Origin: an uncultured bacterium | GTDB taxonomy: Bacteria; Bacteroidota; Rhodothermia; Rhodothermales; Rubricoccaceae | Length of the DNA: 52,930 nucleotides | Assembly: GCA_947493945.1 (NCBI GenBank) | Contig: CANLSR010000015.1 | Location: 1-52,930 of the forward strand | Direction: 5' to 3' | Shown here: positions 15,463 through 23,668 of the stretch, one piece after another | Numbering within the stretch: position 1 is the stretch's first letter | Layout: each line of letters opens with the position of its first letter | Notes under the pieces: generated by a model | Seen by the model: only the letters and a program-made list of their open reading frames with translations | Databases searched by the model: none | What the model was told of the DNA's origin: nothing | Made by a program: the position numbers and the translations under genes

Positions 15463-18063
15463 TCAAGGGACGGCGCGGGATCCGGCCGCCGACGGCGACA
15501 GGACCGGCCCGTCGAAGAAGGTGGCCAGGCGCTCGGCGTCGGCGTCGAGGCCGGCGAGCCGCAGCCACTCGACCGGCCAGCTGGCCCCGAGCTCGGCGGA
15601 CATCGTGCGCGCGGTTCGGACCGCCTCCTGGGCGGAGAGACCGGGCGGCGAGCCGAGGAAGGCGAGGGCGGCCGGCGAGAGCGCGAGCTCGAACTGCCGG
15701 GAGCCCGAGGGCGAGCGGAAGTAGTAGTCGCGCTTCTTCTGGCCGCGAGCGACCACATCGACCTCGGCCGTGTTGAGGCCGAGCGACGAGTAGAGCGCGC
15801 CGGTGTCGGGGTCGAGCGCGTCGGCGTTCGGGAGGAAGATCCGCGTCGGGCAGCTCTCGACCAGGAGCGCCGCGTTCTTGACCGAGGCATCGCGGAACTG
15901 CGCTGGGGAGTGGGCCACGATGACCACGGCGGCGTTCCGCTTGCGCAACGTCAACAGCCACTCGCGCATCCGGTCCGCGAACAGGCTCCGCATGAGGGCC
16001 GCCCACGCCTCCTCGATCACGATGAGCGTGGGCGAGCCGTCGAGCTGTTCCTCGACGCGCCGGAACAGGTGCGTGAGGACCGGGACCAGCACGCGGTCCG
16101 ACATCGAGATGATGTGCGAGAGCTCGAAGACCTGGTGGCGGGCGTCGAGCACGCCGTCGCGCTCGGCGTCGAGGAGCTGGCCGTAGGCGCCCTCGATGGT
16201 GTAGGGCCGCACGAGGTCGCGGAGCCGTTCGTCGCCCAGGTTGACCATGAGCGCCGTGATGGTGCGGTCGTCCGGGTCGTTATCGACCAGGAGCGCGACG
16301 GCGTGCGTGAGCCGCTGGCGCTCGGTGGGCGAGATCTGCGCGCCCTGGAGCTCGAAGAGCGTTTCGAGCCAGTCGACGGCCCACGTCCGAACCTCGGGGC
16401 GGTCGACCTCGCGGAGCGGCTGGAGCTCGACCGGGTCGGCGTCGGGGCCGGCGAGGTCGTAGTGCCGGGCGCCGGCGGCGAGGCCCAGCACGTAGTGCGA
16501 GTAGCCCACGTCGAACACGTAGGTCTGGGCGTCCCTGTAGCGGCGCCACTGGGCCACCAGGGAGCCGACGAGGACCGACTTGCCGGCGCCGGTGGCGCCG
16601 ACGACGAGCGTGTGGCCCACGTCGCCCTCGTGGAGGCAGAGCCGAAACGGTGTCGTGCCGCCCGACCGCGCCCACAGGAGCGGCGGCGAGTCCGGGGGGA
16701 AATACTGGCTCGGGACCCTCCCGGGACCGCCCCAGGGCGCCGTCAGCGGCAGCGTGTCGGCCACGTTGCCAGTCGAGAGCATGGGCCGGCGGAGGTTCGC
16801 GCTGCCGTGGCCGGGCAGCGTGCCCAAGAACGCCTGGACGGCATTGATGTCCTCGATGCGGGCCGAGAACCCGGCGTCGCGGACCGCCTTCACGACCGCT
16901 CGCGCCCGGTCGTCGGCCTCGCGCGGGTCGTCGGAGGAGACGACGAAGGTGGAGGTGGCGAGGCCGAACCGGAGGTGCCCGGCCGAGTTGACGCGCCGGG
17001 CCTCGGCGGCGTCGGAGACCATCGAGATGGCATTGGCGTCCTGGAACGCGGCCTGGGCGGCGTCCTGCGTCTGGGGCTGACCCTTGGCGCTGGAGGCCAT
17101 GGACTGGACCCAGTCCATCGCCCCCTTCCGCTTTTGGAACCACCCGAGCTGTGCCCGCTTGATGCGGGCCTCGGCGGTGGCCGGCGAGAGCGCGACGAAG
17201 CGGGTCGACCACCTGTAGGGGAACGGCAACGCGGTGAGCGCGTCGCCCTGGCCCGCGAGCGTCGCGTCGGGGTAGCCCTGGACGGAGACCAGTCGGAGGT
17301 GCTGGTCGCCGATCCGGGGCTCGAAGCCGGCTACGAACCGCTGGTCGGAGAGCGCGTGGTCGAGGTAGGCCCCGGTCTCGGGCACGCCGACGGCGTGTGA
17401 GAGGCCGGTCAGCGACTCGTGGAGCCCGCGCAGGAGCGGCGCCGAGCGGAGACGGCGGACCCGGACGACGCCCGCGATCCGGTCCTGGAACGCCCGCGCG
17501 TCGTGCGTGAACTGGCCCAGGAGCCGGTCCCAGTCGACGGCCTCCTCGCTCCGCCCCTTGACGACGGCCCGCCCGACGGCGGTCATGAGCGTCGCCGGGG
17601 GCGTGTAGGTGAGGTAGAGCGTGCAGGTGGTCTCGTAGTGGGCCGTGCCCGTCGCCGAGCCCTCGACGGCGGTGTAGCTGGACCGCCGGACCTCGTCGAT
17701 GTAGGCCGTGACGGGGTCGGGGAAATGGCACTTGGCGCGGGGCGCGTAGCCGACGGCCGGGCGTCGGACGGCGTCGACGTGGACCATCCAGCCGTCGCCG
17801 AGCGAGCCCAAGGCCGCGGCCACGTGGTCGGTCATCGAGTCGATCTCGCGCGGCGTGGACGAGATGAGGTCGTGGCCGCGGAACTCCCAGCCGGCCATGA
17901 ACGATCCGTCCTTGAGCAGGACCACCCCGTCGCCCACGAGGAAGCCCCAGCCGAGCAGGTCCGCCAGCGCGGCCGGCTCGCGGCGGTGCTCGCGGAAACG
18001 GTCGAGGCCCACCTTGGCGAGGGCTCCGGCGGTGACTCCGGCAGAGAGGGCGAGGAGGCTCAT
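15463..18063 (-). CDS. trbE: TrbE/VirB4 conjugation ATPase
   Basis: The 866-residue protein is the largest secretion ATPase and the most conserved. The N-terminal VirB4 domain (about 40-300) contains WEFRGHDLISSTPREIDSM and HYETTCTLYLTYTPP. The C-terminal RecA-like domain has Walker A VVGATGAGKSVLVGSL (about residue 480), Walker B in PTLIVIEEAWAAL and the conserved VVIVAHSPAQFRD. It powers pilus biogenesis and substrate transfer at the inner membrane. The ATG at 18063 (MSLLALSAGVTAG) was chosen, 4 bp after the trbD stop. The longer upstream frame is the shadow of trbD. Confidence 0.95.
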   Translation of the reverse strand: MSLLALSAGVTAGALAKVGLDRFREHRREPAALADLLGWGFLVGDGVVLLKDGSFMAGWEFRGHDLISSTPREIDSMTDHVAAALGSLGDGWMVHVDAVRRPAVGYAPRAKCHFPDPVTAYIDEVRRSSYTAVEGSATGTAHYETTCTLYLTYTPPATLMTAVGRAVVKGRSEEAVDWDRLLGQFTHDARAFQDRIAGVVRVRRLRSAPLLRGLHESLTGLSHAVGVPETGAYLDHALSDQRFVAGFEPRIGDQHLRLVSVQGYPDATLAGQGDALTALPFPYRWSTRFVALSPATAEARIKRAQLGWFQKRKGAMDWVQSMASSAKGQPQTQDAAQAAFQDANAISMVSDAAEARRVNSAGHLRFGLATSTFVVSSDDPREADDRARAVVKAVRDAGFSARIEDINAVQAFLGTLPGHGSANLRRPMLSTGNVADTLPLTAPWGGPGRVPSQYFPPDSPPLLWARSGGTTPFRLCLHEGDVGHTLVVGATGAGKSVLVGSLVAQWRRYRDAQTYVFDVGYSHYVLGLAAGARHYDLAGPDADPVELQPLREVDRPEVRTWAVDWLETLFELQGAQISPTERQRLTHAVALLVDNDPDDRTITALMVNLGDERLRDLVRPYTIEGAYGQLLDAERDGVLDARHQVFELSHIISMSDRVLVPVLTHLFRRVEEQLDGSPTLIVIEEAWAALMRSLFADRMREWLLTLRKRNAAVVIVAHSPAQFRDASVKNAALLVESCPTRIFLPNADALDPDTGALYSSLGLNTAEVDVVARGQKKRDYYFRSPSGSRQFELALSPAALAFLGSPPGLSAQEAVRTARTMSAELGASWPVEWLRLAGLDADAERLATFFDGPVLSPSAAGSRAVP

Positions 18064-18067
18064 GGGG

Positions 18068-18424
18068 CTACGATTTGGGGACGGCGCGGGCCGGCTTGCG
18101 GGCGCGCGTGGACGCGGCGCCGAGCGGGTCGTAGACGGGGGCCTGAGCGAGCGCACGGGCGGCGAAGGCGGTCATCAGCGGGTCGACCCGGGTGAGGTAG
18201 ACGAGGACCGGATGTACGATCCCGACGAACAGGCCGACGACGATGAGCGTGACCCACGAGACGCCCATCCCGACGGCGACCGCCAGCGAGAGCGTGACCT
18301 CCAGGACCAGGAACGAGCGGTCGACGCCGGCGAAGACCGGCGTCTGGACGAGCGACTGGTGGACGGGCCGGGCGCGACGTGCGCCCGGCCCGCCGTCGGT
18401 CACGTGGGGACGACCGGGGCTCAC
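18068..18424 (-). CDS. trbD: TrbD/VirB3 inner-membrane protein
   Basis: The protein of about 118 residues carries the VirB3 signature PVHQSLVQTPVFAGVDRSFL followed by two adjacent membrane spans (VLEVTLSLAVAVGMGVSWVT and LIVVGLFVGIVHPVLVYLT). The family motif DPLMTAFAARAL follows. It associates with TrbE at the inner membrane. The GTG at 18424 overlaps the trbC stop (GTGA at 18424-18421) and is the best start. A GTG at 18403 (VTDGGPG) is the alternative. The basic C-terminal tail RARKPARAVPKS is unusual in length. Confidence 0.88.
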   Translation of the reverse strand: MSPGRPHVTDGGPGARRARPVHQSLVQTPVFAGVDRSFLVLEVTLSLAVAVGMGVSWVTLIVVGLFVGIVHPVLVYLTRVDPLMTAFAARALAQAPVYDPLGAASTRARKPARAVPKS

Positions 18425-18747
18425 AGCGCGGCCCCCGAGATCCCGATGGTGGCGGCGAACGAGGCGGCGCCAATGGCGATGCCGAGGCCGACGACGGCCT
18501 GGGCCACGCGCTTGACGCCCTCCTCGGCGCGCGTGAACGCCCACATGATGCCGCCTACGGCGATGGCGATGACCGCCAGGATCCGGACGGTGTTGCCGGT
18601 GAGCGCGGTAGCGATGGTCTGTAGCGGGCCGTCCCAGGGCATAGCCGCGCCGCCGCTGGCGGCGGCGGCCGGGGCCAGGACGAGGACGACGGCGGCGACC
18701 ATGAGGGCGCGGCCGAGGAGAACGGTGGGGTTGAGCGTAGGGGTCAT
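18421..18747 (-). CDS. trbC: TrbC/VirB2 major pilin
   Basis: The 108-residue prepilin has a long signal peptide (GRALMVAAVVLVLAPAAAAS) with a probable cleavage after ALA-type residues near position 31. Two hydrophobic segments joined by a short polar loop (TVRILAVIAIAVGGIMWAF, then VAQAVVGLGIAIGAASFAAT) form the mature pilin. In RK2 the TrbC pilin is cyclised by the peptidase TraF. A TraF homologue is encoded just upstream at 19991-20623, so cyclic pili are likely here as well. The gene sits 31 bp after trbB. Confidence 0.92.
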   Translation of the reverse strand: MTPTLNPTVLLGRALMVAAVVLVLAPAAAASGGAAMPWDGPLQTIATALTGNTVRILAVIAIAVGGIMWAFTRAEEGVKRVAQAVVGLGIAIGAASFAATIGISGAAL

Positions 18748-18778
18748 GAGAGCGCGCCGCTACCGGCGCCGGGGTGGG

Positions 18779-19855
18779 TTAGGTGCCAGTGTTGGCGGGT
18801 GCCAGCTTGAGCGCCGGCTTGGGGAACACGTCGGAGACGTGGCGGGGGGCCGGCGTCGCTGAGCGGGCGCCGACCGGGTTCAGGTCGAATTGGCCGTTGT
18901 AGGTCGGGCCGACGCGGACCACCTCAGTCACGCGTCGGCCCTGCGTACCTCCCTGGATCACCACGACCAGGTCGACGGCCTCCGCGATCAGGTCATGCTG
19001 GGGCGGGACGCCGGCCCGCTGGGCGAGCCGGTTCATGCGCAGCAGTGCACCGCTGGCGGTCGTCGCGTGGACGGTCGCGCAGCCGCCGGGGTGGCCCGTC
19101 GCCCAGGCGTCGAGCAGATCGAGTGCGGCCTGGTCGCGGACCTCGCCCACGATGATCCGGTCGGGGGCACACCGGAGCGTGAGCTTGACGAGGTCGGAGA
19201 GCCCCAAGCCCTCGGTGGTCTGGAGCTGGAGGTGGTCGTCGGCGGCGCACTGAAGCTCGGCGGTGTCCTCCAGGAGCACGAACCGTTCCCGGGGGAATTG
19301 ATCCGTCATCTGCTGGATGAGCGCGTTGCACAGCGTCGTCTTGCCCGAGCCGGTGCCGCCCACGACGAGCACGTTCCGGTGCGTGCCGACGGCGACCACC
19401 AGCGCCTCGCGCTCGGCCTCGGTCATCGTGCCGGCCTCGACGTAGCTGGTGAGGTCGTAGAGCTTGACGGCGCGCTTGCGGAGGACGAGCGTCGCCGCGG
19501 CCGTGACCGGCGGGACGAACCCCTGGAGCCGAGCGCCGCGGAACGTGACATCGGGCAGCTCGGCCTGGATCGTCGGGTTAGAGCGGTTGAGGGTCACGCC
19601 CTCGCGCGTGGCCACCGCGTTTAAGAACTGCTCGACCTGGTCGGGGCGGACCCGGATGTCAAGCGGGACCTTGCCCCGCGTGTGCGTGTCGATGCGGACG
19701 AGACCATCGGCGTTGGCGTAGATCTCGGTGACGTCGTCGTCGGTAAAGAGCTTGACGACGCGGGAACCGAGGTAGCGCGCCATCAGCCCGACGTACCTCT
19801 CGGCTGGAGCTTCTGAGGGACCGGCGAGCTCTGATGGGGAGTGTGTACGACCCAT
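18779..19855 (-). CDS. trbB: TrbB/VirB11 secretion ATPase
   Basis: The 358-residue hexameric ATPase of the VirB11/GspE family energises pilus assembly. The N-terminal domain contains VKLFTDDDVTEIYANADGLV. The C-terminal RecA fold has Walker A LVVGGTGSGKTTLCNALI, the Asp box VLLEDTAELQC, Walker B-type VGEVRDQAALDLLDAWATGH and the His box GHPGGCATVHA. It is the first gene of the transfer operon. Its start lies 32 bp downstream of a strong promoter/operator with 13-bp-spaced repeats, and a leader hairpin (GGGCCGA, loop, TCGGCCC at 19864-19882) lies between. Confidence 0.95.
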   Translation of the reverse strand: MGRTHSPSELAGPSEAPAERYVGLMARYLGSRVVKLFTDDDVTEIYANADGLVRIDTHTRGKVPLDIRVRPDQVEQFLNAVATREGVTLNRSNPTIQAELPDVTFRGARLQGFVPPVTAAATLVLRKRAVKLYDLTSYVEAGTMTEAEREALVVAVGTHRNVLVVGGTGSGKTTLCNALIQQMTDQFPRERFVLLEDTAELQCAADDHLQLQTTEGLGLSDLVKLTLRCAPDRIIVGEVRDQAALDLLDAWATGHPGGCATVHATTASGALLRMNRLAQRAGVPPQHDLIAEAVDLVVVIQGGTQGRRVTEVVRVGPTYNGQFDLNPVGARSATPAPRHVSDVFPKPALKLAPANTGT

Positions 19856-19886
19856 GTCTTACGGGGCCGAAGAGGTCGGCCCTCAG

Positions 19887-19925
19887 TGTAAGACACCAAT
19901 GTAAGACAATCTTCAAACGGCGCAA
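19887..19925 (-). promoter_or_regulatory. Promoter and operator of the trb operon
   Basis: On the minus strand a -35 TTGCGC (19925-19920), a 16-bp spacer and a -10 TACATT (19903-19898) are seen. The -10 extends to TACATTGG, close to the Bacteroidota -7 consensus TAnnTTTG. Two direct repeats TGTAAGACA (plus strand, 19887-19895 and 19900-19908, period 13) overlap the -10 and start-point. The same arrangement occurs at 24609-24648 before repA, so a shared repressor is likely; the nearby XRE protein (24260-24535) is the best candidate. Confidence 0.65.
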
Positions 19926-19958
19926 GGGGGCCTCCGAGAGCGCCACCTTTAATTGTCT

Positions 19959-19988
19959 GGTCGCCCTTCGGCCGGTCGCCCCTCGGCC
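19959..19988. repeat. Tandem 15-bp repeat, two copies
   Basis: GGTCGCCCTTCGGCC (19959-19973) is followed directly by GGTCGCCCCTCGGCC (19974-19988), one mismatch. It lies just downstream of the traF stop. It may act as a traF terminator or mRNA stabiliser, or may be a chance duplication. Confidence 0.6.
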
Positions 19989-19990
19989 GG

Positions 19991-20623
19991 TCAGTCCTCG
20001 ACCAGCAACGGGCGAAGCGCAGAGCGTACATCGTCGACCGGGCCGAGGTAGCGCGAGTCGAACGACGTCTTGATCCGGTTGGAGAAGAGCCAATATTGAC
20101 CTGGGCCGAGGACGTGTCGACCCAGGCGAGGGTTCAGCGGGTGGCCCCTCCGGTCCTGGAACAGAGGCTCGCTGTTCGGGAGGAGACTTCCCCCAATCCA
20201 GACTCCGGTGCTGTCTACGACCACGGTGTCGCCGGGGAGCGCCGCGAGGTGCTTGGCCAGTTCGATGACCCCACCAGGGCACGACCCCCGGGGTAGGTAC
20301 TCGGCCACGGTACGGGCGACCTCTTCGGTCGGACACGCAGCGACGAGTTCGCCTCTCCGCGCCACGCCTGGATCGAAGTAGGACTCCAGGTACAGACCGC
20401 GCGGAAGGCTCCGAGTGTAGTTGAGCCGGATGCCCGCGAGGTGGGCACCGGCGGCGACGAAGACGAGGACTGCGGCGAGGCTGAACGACGCTCCAGCGAG
20501 TGCTCGGAGCACGCGGAGACGGACGGAGTGAGGGCTGCCTGACACGGCGTCGTTTGGTGAGCTCTTCCCCGACAGCGTGGAGTGAGAGCTCCTGTGCGAT
20601 TCAGGCTTAGGTGGTTCGGGCAT
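19991..20623 (-). CDS. traF: TraF conjugal pilin peptidase, signal peptidase S26 family
   Basis: The 210-residue protein has a polar N-terminus and one membrane anchor (ALAGASFSLAAVLVFVAAGA at about 45-64). The S26C peptidase core follows. The catalytic Ser is in NYTRSLPRGLYLE, the catalytic Lys in AKHLAALPGDTVVV, and the conserved box E is FDSRYLGPVDD. In IncP plasmids TraF cyclises the TrbC pilin, and trbC lies 1.2 kb downstream in the same orientation. The 135-bp gap to trbB contains a separate promoter, so traF may be transcribed independently. The unusually long Ser/Pro-rich N-terminal 40 residues may mean that the true start is further in. Confidence 0.9.
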   Translation of the reverse strand: MPEPPKPESHRSSHSTLSGKSSPNDAVSGSPHSVRLRVLRALAGASFSLAAVLVFVAAGAHLAGIRLNYTRSLPRGLYLESYFDPGVARRGELVAACPTEEVARTVAEYLPRGSCPGGVIELAKHLAALPGDTVVVDSTGVWIGGSLLPNSEPLFQDRRGHPLNPRLGRHVLGPGQYWLFSNRIKTSFDSRYLGPVDDVRSALRPLLVED

Positions 20624-20852
20624 GGTCGCAGGGCGCCGTCGTCACGGGGCAACAGGCCGTGGCTGCTGTTACTACGTGGCCGGAGAGTCTGGGGGAGGTT
20701 GCTACTGGAAAACGACGTATATACCAGGGCTGACTTCGACCTGTGCGACCCTCGCTGCCATGCTGAGGCCCAAAGTGTCGAGAACGAACGGCCCGCACCC
20801 CTGCGACTACGGCCTTTCTCCCCTCCCAGCCTTGGGTGGGGGCGGAGTCGAA

Positions 20853-21443
20853 ATGCCTCCTCACTTCGAGTGCCTCGTAGGGTACGATGGGGATGGGAGG
20901 TACGTGTCGTTCCACTCTCGGGTTGACGGTCGCCCCGTCGTCGGAGACGGGGCGACCGAGAGGGTGGGTCAGTATGAGCCATTTGCCGTTTGGGCGAACC
21001 ACCCCTACGTGTGGCCGTCACTCGCGACCGACGAATCGAGAGACGACCCCGAGCCCTACATTGTCCTCGACCGACTCACCCGACTGGTGTACACGGGGAG
21101 GGGGATCGTAGTGAGAAGGTTCTTGGCGGTCGTCTCTGGCGAGCCGGGAGGTGGCGTCCGAATCCCACGCCACATCACCATGGCGGAGTTGGATAACGAC
21201 GGGCGGGACCTCGATCCCAACCCTCTGGACCGAGCGAGGTTTGAACGACGTGCGATCCCAAGGCTGGTCGAATGGCTCGGCGGCCGGCCTCTGCCCTGCC
21301 CGAACTGTCAAGCAAGCCACGTGGCGAGCGATTACGGGACTGGAGACGATGGGCACCCCGTATGCTCCACGTGTCGGAAAGCGTTTTATGGACTCCCACT
21401 CTCCTCCCAGCTTTCTAACCTCCGTGTTCGGCTCCAGCCATGA
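20853..21443 (+). CDS. Hypothetical protein with C-terminal zinc ribbon
   Basis: The 196-residue protein begins MPPHFECLVGYDGDGRYVSF. The C-terminus has paired CxxC motifs (CPNCQ and CSTC, about 20 residues apart), which suggests a zinc ribbon. The middle is mixed alpha/beta with VLDRLTRLVYTGRGIVVRRF. No family was recognised. The ATG at 20853 was chosen because it has a GGAG 9 bp upstream and protein-like composition begins there; the frame is open back to 20622. Its TGA overlaps the ATG of the next gene (ATGA), so the two form an operon. It lies divergent from traF, with no clear sign of which process it serves. Confidence 0.65.
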   Translation: MPPHFECLVGYDGDGRYVSFHSRVDGRPVVGDGATERVGQYEPFAVWANHPYVWPSLATDESRDDPEPYIVLDRLTRLVYTGRGIVVRRFLAVVSGEPGGGVRIPRHITMAELDNDGRDLDPNPLDRARFERRAIPRLVEWLGGRPLPCPNCQASHVASDYGTGDDGHPVCSTCRKAFYGLPLSSQLSNLRVRLQP

Positions 21444-22288
21444 CGCACCTGTTCCAGGTCGGCGACTCCGTGCCCGCGAGCTACAGCCCGACCACCATCG
21501 AATTCGGGCACGGGCGAGTCTACCCGGGACCAGGAGGGATCGGCTTGGTCCTACGCGTCAAGCGGCCTACCCAAGCCTTAATCGCAGCTGTGGACCGAGG
21601 CGCAGTCTCACTCGGGGTCCGAGACCGACGGGAAGGTGAATCGGCTCTCCTCCTCCAAGTCGGGGAGCCCGACGGTCTGGGATCGTTGGAGGCTGTCATC
21701 GATGCCAGATCGAACCTTGACGGGTGGAACCTAGCCTGGTGGAGTGAGGACGTCGAACTCGCCTTATGCGACGAGGCCGCAGTGATTCGTTCCGTCACCG
21801 GGTTCATCGGACCAGGGCGAGGCTTTGGGGACTGTGGGGTAGGAGCGGGTGAGGCCCGGGACGTGTGCACCGCAGTATTTCCTGAGCACCACTACGGCCT
21901 CGTCCAACCTCGCGGCCTTCTCGACGCCGACGTCTGGGTAGAGTCGGCCCTAGCACTTGTCCGCGCTCAGACGTGGCAGGCCGGGTTCAGCGAGGTCTGG
22001 GACGTGCGGGAGGTGGACGAGATCGTCCTCAAAGCCTCGGACATCGCGCGCTTGATCCGCCTGGAGGTCGAGACAGAGCAGTACCTGGCCGAATCAACGT
22101 CGTACGTCGTGATACCATCCCGGCAGGCCCTGACCTACTCAGCGAAGTTCTACGCCAGGCTCGTTCGTCCTCTAGGACGGCACGTCGTCGTGTGCCAATC
22201 GGCCGCAGACGCCGCCCAGAACCTTGGGATTGAGGAGCTGCCCAGACTGGACGCGTGCGACCCGCCCAGAGTGTCGGCCCTCCTGTAG
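21440..22288 (+). CDS. Hypothetical protein, coupled to zinc-ribbon gene
   Basis: The 282-residue protein begins MTHLFQVGDSVPASYSPTTI. Residues 1-100 look beta-rich (GGIGLVLRVKRPTQALIAAV, WNLAWWSEDVELAL). The C-terminal 130 residues are helical (DEIVLKASDIARLIRLEVET) and end ELPRLDACDPPRVSALL. There is no signal peptide, membrane segment or recognised catalytic motif. The ATGA overlap with the preceding gene indicates co-translation. The IS element at 22376 lies 88 bp downstream and seems not to have disrupted it. A role linked to the plasmid is possible but unsupported. Confidence 0.6.
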   Translation: MTHLFQVGDSVPASYSPTTIEFGHGRVYPGPGGIGLVLRVKRPTQALIAAVDRGAVSLGVRDRREGESALLLQVGEPDGLGSLEAVIDARSNLDGWNLAWWSEDVELALCDEAAVIRSVTGFIGPGRGFGDCGVGAGEARDVCTAVFPEHHYGLVQPRGLLDADVWVESALALVRAQTWQAGFSEVWDVREVDEIVLKASDIARLIRLEVETEQYLAESTSYVVIPSRQALTYSAKFYARLVRPLGRHVVVCQSAADAAQNLGIEELPRLDACDPPRVSALL

Positions 22289-22433
22289 ATCTGGAACAGA
22301 CGCGTGCGGAGATGGCCCCCTAGAACGCCCCTCACTGCGCGGTGGATCATCTAGCGGGCGGCCTCGCTCGCTAGTTGACCCTGACCCGGTAGCTCGGACG
22401 CTCAGTTAAGGGTACCCTGCCCCCACACTGACC

Positions 22434-22724
22434 ATGTCCATGCCCGCCCGCCGCACCTTCACCCGCGAGTACAAAGTCGAGGCCGTCCGCGCCGCCGAGC
22501 GCTCCGGCAACGCCGCCCAGACCGCCCGCGACCTCGGCATCCGCCCCGCCCTCGTCCACCGCTGGAAGCGCGAGCTCCGCGACGACGGCCACCACGCCTT
22601 CTCCGGCAACGGGGTCCCCCGCGACGAGGAGCTCGCCCGGCTCAAACGCGAGAACAAGCGGCTGCAAGAGGAGCTCTCGATCCTAAAAAAAGCCGTCGGT
22701 ATCGTCAGCTCGCCCTCCCGCTGA
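22434..22724 (+). CDS. IS3-family transposase OrfA
   Basis: The 96-residue DNA-binding subunit has an N-terminal helix-turn-helix (REYKVEAVRAAERSGNAAQT, ARDLGIRPALVHRWKREL) and a leucine-zipper-like helix (ELARLKRENKRLQEELSILK). The end of the frame contains AAAAAAAG (22685-22692). This is a -1 frameshift site of the A-AAA-AAG type, which would fuse it to OrfB and make the full OrfAB transposase. Confidence 0.93.
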   Translation: MSMPARRTFTREYKVEAVRAAERSGNAAQTARDLGIRPALVHRWKRELRDDGHHAFSGNGVPRDEELARLKRENKRLQEELSILKKAVGIVSSPSR

Positions 22725-22732
22725 GATACCGG

Positions 22733-23605
22733 ATGATCGAGGAGGACCACGGCCGACGTTCGGTTCGAGCCATGTGCGCGGCGCTTGGCGTCTCGCCGAG
22801 CGGGTATTACGCCTGGCGCTCGCGCTCGGCGTCGCCCCGAGAGGTCGAGGACCGGCGTCTGACCGTCGAGGTCCGGGCCGTCCACCGCGAGAGCCGGGGG
22901 ACATACGGCGCGCCCCGCGTCCACGCCGAGCTCCGCGCTCGCGGCGTCGCGTGCAGCAAGAAGCGCGTGGCACGGCTCATGCGCGAGGCCGGGGTGAGCG
23001 GGAAGGCTCCAGGCCGGCGCAAACGGACGATGGCGTCGGCCCCACTCGGGCCGGTCGCCGAGAACGTGCTCGGCCGGGCCTTCGAGCCCGAGGCCCCGGA
23101 CCGGTCGTGGACCGCCGACATCACCCAGATCTGGACGGGCGAGGGCTGGCTCTACCTCGCCGTCGTCCTCGACCTCCACTCCCGCCGCGTCGTCGGCTGG
23201 GCCGCTCGCCCGTCGGCGTCTCGGGCGCTCGTCGTCGAGGCGCTCCAGAACGCGCTTCGGTCTCGTCGTGCGGCCACGGGCCTCGTCCTACACTCCGATC
23301 AGGGGTCGCAGTACACGAGCCACGAGTACCAGACGCTCCTGCGGCGTCACGGCATCGTCGCGTCGATGAGCCGCCGCGGCAACTGCCACGACAACGCGCC
23401 GACGGAGAGCTTCTTCGGGACGCTGAAGTCGGAGGCCGTCCACGGCCACCGCTTCGAGACGCAGACCGAGGCCCGGTCGGCGCTCTTCGACTACATCGAG
23501 ACCTTCTACAACACCCGCCGACGGCACACGTCGCTCGGCTTCCTCACGCCGGTCGAACACGAAGACCGGCATCACCAACGGCAAGCGCTCGTGCTTGCTG
23601 CGTAA
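22733..23605 (+). CDS. IS3-family transposase OrfB (DDE integrase)
   Basis: The 290-residue protein has an N-terminal HTH_21 region (MCAALGVSPSGYYAWRSR) and a rve integrase core. The DDE residues are visible: Asp in RSWTADITQIWT, Asp in LVLHSDQGSQYTS, and Glu in DNAPTESFFGTLKSE. The C-terminus ends YNTRRRHTSLGFLTPVEHE as in IS3/IS150 members. The frame is intact. The ATG at 22733 follows the orfA stop by 8 bp; the functional protein probably comes from frameshifting. Confidence 0.95.
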   Translation: MIEEDHGRRSVRAMCAALGVSPSGYYAWRSRSASPREVEDRRLTVEVRAVHRESRGTYGAPRVHAELRARGVACSKKRVARLMREAGVSGKAPGRRKRTMASAPLGPVAENVLGRAFEPEAPDRSWTADITQIWTGEGWLYLAVVLDLHSRRVVGWAARPSASRALVVEALQNALRSRRAATGLVLHSDQGSQYTSHEYQTLLRRHGIVASMSRRGNCHDNAPTESFFGTLKSEAVHGHRFETQTEARSALFDYIETFYNTRRRHTSLGFLTPVEHEDRHHQRQALVLAA

Positions 23606-23668
23606 CCTTAACCGGGCGTCCGCTACACCGGGTCAGGGTCAAGTTCAGCCTGTGAGCCCAGGGCTCAC

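Larger units (their letters stand above)
22376..23641 (+). mobile_element. IS3-family insertion sequence, complete, 1266 bp
   Basis: The terminal inverted repeats begin TGACCCTGACCCGGT at both ends (22376 onward, and the complement ending at 23641) and remain similar for about 35 bp. A 3-bp direct repeat AGT flanks the element (22373-22375 and 23642-23644), a normal IS3-family target duplication, so this copy inserted here recently and intact. It encodes orfA and orfB with an A7 frameshift signal (22685-22691). It sits between the hypothetical operon and the RHH gene. Confidence 0.93.

Noticed and set aside
15451..17400. Plus-strand open frame of 649 codons
   Set aside because: It is antisense to the Walker-containing trbE; shadow frame.
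19783..20031. Shared leader peptide CLTLxSYxEGRPL encoded at both 19.9 kb and 24.6 kb
   Set aside because: The similarity also covers -10 and repeat elements, substitutions are not synonymous, and no common start context exists; a shared promoter/operator explains it better.
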